Of a DNA stretch of 9,410 nt, positions 6,478 to 9,410 are shown one piece after another (the first letter of the stretch is position 1; every line of letters begins with the position of its first letter). The translations under genes and the position numbers were made by a program. The notes under the pieces were generated by a model. That model searched no databases. It saw only the letters and a program-made list of their open reading frames with translations, and was not told where the DNA came from. Location of the stretch: assembly GCA_003158835.1 (NCBI GenBank), contig PMLI01000055.1:4580-13989 (forward strand), in the 5' to 3' direction. Source of the DNA: Acidimicrobiaceae bacterium. Lineage in GTDB: Bacteria > Actinomycetota > Acidimicrobiia > Acidimicrobiales > Palsa-688.

Positions 6478-7628
6478 GCCGGTTCATGGTGGGGCGCCAG
6501 CCGATTTTCGGCGCCCATCTCGGCATCAGGGGCTACGAACTGCTCTTCCGGGGCCCGAAGTCCCAAATGGCCGACGGCGTCGCCATGACCGCCGACGTCT
6601 TAGTGCGGGCCGGCCTCGACGTCGGCTTGGGCGACCTGGTAGGCGACAAGCAGGTCTTCGTCAAGGCGCCCCGGGCCTTCCTGGTGGGCGAGATCGAGTT
6701 CCCTTTGCCGGCGCGCCAGACGGTGATCGAGATCGTCCAGGATGTGGCCCGCACCCCGGAGGTCGTGGCCGGCTGCCGCCATCTGGTGCAGAACGGCTTC
6801 GCACTGGCCCTGGACCACTACGTGTGGGACGACGACGATGACCCGCTGCTCGAGCTGGTCTCCATAATCAAGCTCGACGTGTTGACGCTGACGCCGACGC
6901 AGCTGTTGAACGCGGTCCACCACAACTCGAAGTTCGGCGTCGAACTGCTGGCCGAGAAGATCGAGACCCGCGAGCAGCTAGATCTGTGCCAGAAGCTCGG
7001 CTTTGACCTGTTCGAGGGTTACCTGCTGGGCCGGCCCGAGGTGGTCGAGGGCGAGGCCCTGTGCCCGAGCCAGGCCACGTGCCTGCGCATCATGGAGGAG
7101 CTCGCCGGGCCTAGTACCTCGGCCCGGCGGATCGAGGACATCGTCCAGACCGATGCCGCCCTGAGTTACCGCTTCCTGCGGGCGGCCGGCGCCGGTGCGG
7201 CCCGGGGCCTCTACCCGCGCCTCGGTTCGGTCCGCGACGCCGTGGTGTCGCTCGGTGCCCGCCGGCTGCGCACCTGGGTGACGCTCATGGTCCTGGCCGG
7301 CACCCACGAGGGTTCGGACGAGCGGCTCAACCTGGCCATGACCCGGGCCCGCATGAGCGAGCTCATGGCCGGGGAGCTAGAGCCCCGTCTGGCCGATTCG
7401 GCCTACACCGTCGGCTTGTTGTCGGCGCTCGAGCTGCTGCTGAAGACGGCCCTACCCGAGATCATCGACGGCCTGTCCCTAACGGCCGAACTCGAGGACG
7501 CTCTGCGTGGTCATACCGGCGCGCTCGGCCATGTCCTGGCCGACGTGCTGGGCTGGGAGGAGCGCTACCTCGAGGCGTCGGGGTGGGCCACCGAGGTGTG
7601 TGGCAGCGTGTTTGCTCCCGCCCGGTGA
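6474..7628 (+). CDS. EAL-HDOD (YuxH-type) signalling protein with degenerate EAL domain
   Basis: 384 residues with the family opening VGRQPIF (6-12). The EAL-like half (about 4-195) keeps YELLFRG (Glu22), Glu86, IKLD (Lys133) and LLAEKIET (Glu161). It has lost other cyclic-di-GMP phosphodiesterase residues: the Asn is Lys64 (VFVKAP), the second Asp of the DDFG motif is His115 (LDHYVW), and QGY is EGY (181-183). Catalysis is therefore unlikely. The second half (about 200-384) is an HDOD domain (IMEEL, then VSLGARRLRTWVTLMVLAG). Proteins of this architecture, such as Vibrio CdgJ, act in motility or biofilm control without phosphodiesterase activity; the role here is inferred. GGAAGGA lies four bases before the ATG. 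It is transcribed divergently from the helicase, and the next gene starts 72 bases after its stop. Confidence 0.9.
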   Translation: MSRFMVGRQPIFGAHLGIRGYELLFRGPKSQMADGVAMTADVLVRAGLDVGLGDLVGDKQVFVKAPRAFLVGEIEFPLPARQTVIEIVQDVARTPEVVAGCRHLVQNGFALALDHYVWDDDDDPLLELVSIIKLDVLTLTPTQLLNAVHHNSKFGVELLAEKIETREQLDLCQKLGFDLFEGYLLGRPEVVEGEALCPSQATCLRIMEELAGPSTSARRIEDIVQTDAALSYRFLRAAGAGAARGLYPRLGSVRDAVVSLGARRLRTWVTLMVLAGTHEGSDERLNLAMTRARMSELMAGELEPRLADSAYTVGLLSALELLLKTALPEIIDGLSLTAELEDALRGHTGALGHVLADVLGWEERYLEASGWATEVCGSVFAPAR

Positions 7629-7666
7629 CCTTCCGGGTTGGTTGTAGCGGTACCGGCTAGCTGGCA

Positions 7667-7693
7667 CCACCCCCTGCTATAGGATGGGGGTGG
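7667..7693 (+). promoter_or_regulatory. Hairpin overlapping the kinase ribosome binding site
   Basis: CCACCCCC at 7667-7674 and GGGGGTGG at 7686-7693 form a perfect 8-bp stem around an 11-base loop containing TATAGGAT. The last two stem bases begin the GGAG ribosome binding site of the kinase, which starts at 7701. When folded it would hide that site. It also lies after the EAL-HDOD stop, so it could help end that transcript, although no T-run follows. Confidence 0.45.
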
Positions 7694-7700
7694 AGACCAC

Positions 7701-8957
7701 GTGAGCACATCTGCGAGCCCTGACGCCGGACAGTGCCCTTGTGAGGCGTTGGGAACTCAAGCCGGTGCGGGGCGATGCCCCCAACGGGTGCATGTCGTAG
7801 GGCCGGTTTGCTTCGACCTGGTGTTCTCGGGCCTGTCCGCTCCGCCTCGCCCCGGTACCGAGGTGCATGCCGCCTATCTCGGGATCTCCCCCGGCGGGGT
7901 GGCGAACGTCGCCGTCGCCCTGGCCCGGCTGGGCCTCGACGTCGCTCTTTCGGCCGTGTTCGCTGATGACGCCTTCGGGCACTATCTGTGGTGCTCGCTC
8001 CTGGACGAGGGCGTCGACCTGACTTATTCGGTCCAGGTGGGGGGCTGGTGCACCCCGGTCACCAGTTCGGTGGCCATCGCCGGCGAACGCGAGATGGTCA
8101 CCTACGATGAGGTCCCCCCGGTGGCGGTCGGGAGCCTCTTGCCCGATGGCTATCGCGCCGACGCCATCGTCGTGTCGCTGGCCGGCGCCGATCCGCAATG
8201 GCTCTCCGGCCTGCACCGCTACGCACCGCTCGTTTTCGCCGACGTCGCCTGGGACGACGAGTTGGCCTCGTCGGGGCTCGTGGAGGCGCTGGCGGCGGTC
8301 GACGTGTTCATGCCCAACGCGGCTGAGGCGATGGCCTGCACCCGCTGCGACAGTCTCGACGAAGCGGCGGCCAAGCTGGCCAGTGGCGGAGGGCTCGTCG
8401 TCGTCAAGGACGGGGGCGCCGGCTCCCTGGCCGTGGAGCCCGGCTCGGGTTCGGCCACCAGGGCGCCGGCAGTGGCGGTCGAGGCCCGGGACACCACGGG
8501 AGCGGGCGATGTCTTCGATGCCGGGTTCATCTATGCTTCTCTGGCCGGATGGCCCGTCGCCCAGCGGCTCCGGTTCGCCAACCTCTGCGCGTCGGAGTCG
8601 GTCAAGCTCATCGGAGGGTCGTTCGCGGCCCCGTGCTGGCGCGACCTGGCCGCGTTCTGGGGTAGTCTCGACGACCTCGAGATGCGCCGGGACTTCAGCT
8701 TTCTCGACGCCGTTATCTTGAATGCCCCCAGGCGCCGGGACTGCCGGCGCTCCCACCCGGCCATGGAGCCTCCGGACGCTGTGGCCCCCGCCACCTATTC
8801 GCGATGGGCCCCGTTCGCGATGGGCCCCGTTCGCGATAGACATAGCGGAGCAGCTGGACGACTTGCGCACGACGACTTGCATATGAGTGGCAAACCAAGT
8901 AAATATAAGTGTTCCCATCATCTTTGTTTGTTTTTAGGAGGTCATCATGGGCCCTAA
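7701..8957 (+). CDS. PfkB-family carbohydrate kinase, with an implausible C-terminal tail
   Basis: 418 residues. Ribokinase-fold enzymes of this family phosphorylate sugars or nucleosides with ATP in the cytosol. Residues 1-29 are an extra Cys-containing N-terminus; the fold starts at VHVVGPVCFDL (30). Signature one is SPGGVANVAVALARLG (64-79). PNAAEA (205-210) matches the family PNxxE motif. Signature two, DTTGAGDVFDAGF (264-276), holds the catalytic base Asp270 and the anion hole. The specific sugar is not clear. Homology appears to end near 340, within the usual 300-340 residue size. The remaining 75 or so residues cross a hairpin, 16-bp repeats and an AT-rich patch and end 11 bases inside the next gene, so they may be non-native or untranslated in function. 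GTG at 7701 follows GGAG by five bases. The neighbouring sugar-binding protein suggests it handles an imported sugar. Confidence 0.85.
   Translation: MSTSASPDAGQCPCEALGTQAGAGRCPQRVHVVGPVCFDLVFSGLSAPPRPGTEVHAAYLGISPGGVANVAVALARLGLDVALSAVFADDAFGHYLWCSLLDEGVDLTYSVQVGGWCTPVTSSVAIAGEREMVTYDEVPPVAVGSLLPDGYRADAIVVSLAGADPQWLSGLHRYAPLVFADVAWDDELASSGLVEALAAVDVFMPNAAEAMACTRCDSLDEAAAKLASGGGLVVVKDGGAGSLAVEPGSGSATRAPAVAVEARDTTGAGDVFDAGFIYASLAGWPVAQRLRFANLCASESVKLIGGSFAAPCWRDLAAFWGSLDDLEMRRDFSFLDAVILNAPRRRDCRRSHPAMEPPDAVAPATYSRWAPFAMGPVRDRHSGAAGRLAHDDLHMSGKPSKYKCSHHLCLFLGGHHGP
8732..8750 (+). terminator. GC-rich hairpin at the end of kinase homology
   Basis: GCGCCGG, a GACTG loop and CCGGCGC form a perfect 7-bp stem. 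It lies a few codons past where PfkB homology fades (about residue 340, base 8720). This is the place expected for a transcript end if the ancestral stop lay near 8720. No T-run follows, so it could be part of the leader of the next gene instead. Confidence 0.4.
8798..8837. repeat. 2.5 tandem copies of a 16-bp repeat (TTCGCGAT core)
   Basis: TTCGCGATGGGCCCCG occurs at 8798-8813 and 8814-8829, followed by TTCGCGAT at 8830-8837. Three TTCGCGAT boxes are thus spaced 16 bases apart, about 1.5 helical turns, upstream of the solute-binding protein gene. The period is not a multiple of three, which argues against translation selection. The boxes contain the palindrome TCGCGA and are candidate operator sites. 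Confidence 0.85.
8857..8880. repeat. Direct repeat GACGACTTGC, two copies
   Basis: GACGACTTGC is present at 8857-8866 and again at 8871-8880, a 14-base period. The second copy ends in TTGC, paired with GCAA at 8890-8893 as a short dyad. They lie just upstream of the AT-rich promoter-like patch, so they could be activator or repressor half-sites. Confidence 0.6.
8877..8910 (+). promoter_or_regulatory. Promoter-like AT-rich patch before the solute-binding protein gene
   Basis: TTGCAT at 8877-8882 resembles a -35. TATAAG at 8904-8909 matches five of six -10 bases, but at a 21-base spacing; TAAATA at 8900-8905 gives the ideal 17 with a poorer match. The patch is the most AT-rich DNA in the window and stands 40 bases before the ATG. 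The gene therefore probably has its own promoter rather than relying on readthrough from the kinase. Confidence 0.5.
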
Positions 8958-9410
8958 AGCCCGTAACAAGCTCGGAGCCACGGCGCTGTCTGCCCTGGCC
9001 GCCGGGTCCCTTATCGGCGTTGGCGCGGTTTCGAGTTCGGCCAGCGCATCGTCGCCCGTTTCCTTCACCTACTGGACGAGCGCCTGGACGGCGAGCGAGA
9101 TCGCCACTCTCGACAGCCAGTTCGACGCCGCTAATCCCGGCTACAAGGCCCAGGGCGCGTACATCGCCCAGTCGGACGAGTACCTGCCCAAGGTAATCGC
9201 GGCCGTGAAGAGCGGTACCTACCCGACCGTCTTGATCGACCAGAACCCGTCCGACCTGCCCCTTCTCGAGCAGAGCGGCAAGCTTCTGCCGCTCAACAAC
9301 GACCTCACCGACCTCACCAACGCCCTCTATCCCGGCATCAAGGCGTCGCTGTTCTACCGCGGCGAGCAATTGGGCATGGCGCTGGCCGAAGAGGGCGACA
9401 TCGCCCTGTC
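8947..9410 (+). CDS. ABC transporter extracellular sugar-binding protein (family 1), 3' end outside window
   Basis: 154 codons are visible before the window ends. AGGAGGT (8936-8942) sits four bases before the ATG, the best ribosome binding site in the window. Residues 1-36 are an export signal (MGPKARNK, hydrophobic ALSALAAGSLIGVGAV, then SSASAS). The mature part starts VSFTYWTSAWTASE and continues LDSQFDAANPGYKAQG, then VIAAVKSGTYPTVLIDQ and LLPLNN, the order seen in sugar- and glycerol-3-phosphate-type periplasmic binding proteins. No Cys lipobox is present, unlike most Gram-positive binding proteins, so it is either released or held by other means. It would capture a sugar and hand it to permeases expected downstream. 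The exact ligand is unknown. Confidence 0.85.
   Translation, partial: MGPKARNKLGATALSALAAGSLIGVGAVSSSASASSPVSFTYWTSAWTASEIATLDSQFDAANPGYKAQGAYIAQSDEYLPKVIAAVKSGTYPTVLIDQNPSDLPLLEQSGKLLPLNNDLTDLTNALYPGIKASLFYRGEQLGMALAEEGDIAL

Noticed and set aside
7677..8921. Long minus-strand frame of about 414 codons opposite the sugar kinase
   Set aside because: It mirrors the kinase codons, is rich in Arg/Gly/His/Val without family motifs, and the opposite strand has clear PfkB signatures.
8719..9369. Minus-strand frame of about 218 codons across the kinase end and the solute-binding gene
   Set aside because: Opposes a strong ribosome binding site and a clear signal peptide on the plus strand, and lacks motifs.
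1..9410. tRNA, rRNA, CRISPR, IS or phage elements
   Set aside because: No tRNA cloverleaf, spaced repeat array, transposase or integrase sequence was seen. The repeats found are short tandem units of 14-18 bases.

Overview
The window is GC-rich DNA with strong G/C preference at third codon positions and mixed AGGAGG-type and weak or leaderless-looking starts. This points to an actinobacterium. The UvrD-like helicase with an extra N-terminal domain, the 38-residue lysine-rich protein and the secreted S8/S53-like protease suggest an Acidimicrobiia-type lineage, but that placement is inference from family memory and was not computed.

Layout. 1-1658 (minus): a secreted subtilisin-fold protease, cut by the window edge inside a Ser/Thr-rich linker. 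1659-2143: a gene-poor stretch with one plausible 38-residue Cys-containing ORF (plus) and an 18-bp triplicated repeat. 2144-3205 (minus): a secreted PF04185-type phosphoesterase whose stop codon lies in that repeat. 3252-3368 (minus): a small lysine-rich protein. 3456-6290 (minus): a 944-residue UvrD/Rep-type helicase with an HRDC domain and a Cys/His N-terminal motif. 6291-6473: a divergent control region with a hairpin and a short coupled leader ORF. 6474-7628 (plus): a degenerate EAL-HDOD protein. 7701-8957 (plus): a PfkB-family sugar kinase. 8720-8946: hairpin, 16-bp and 14-bp direct repeats and an AT-rich promoter-like patch. 8947-9410 (plus): the start of a family-1 extracellular solute-binding protein of an ABC sugar transporter.

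How the genes may work together. The kinase followed by a sugar-binding protein looks like the start of a sugar uptake and phosphorylation locus. The repeats between them are candidate operator sites. The protease and phosphoesterase are both exported and probably scavenge peptides and phosphate, but they are not visibly one operon. The helicase is a DNA repair enzyme, and the EAL-HDOD protein is probably a signalling scaffold. Nothing here is a recognisable phage, CRISPR, IS or RNA-gene element. The most notable observation is that the protease has a subtilisin-like frame and propeptide but sedolisin-type residues (Glu and Asp in an ExxxD pair, an Asp at the oxyanion position, and Ser) in place of the classical His and Asn.
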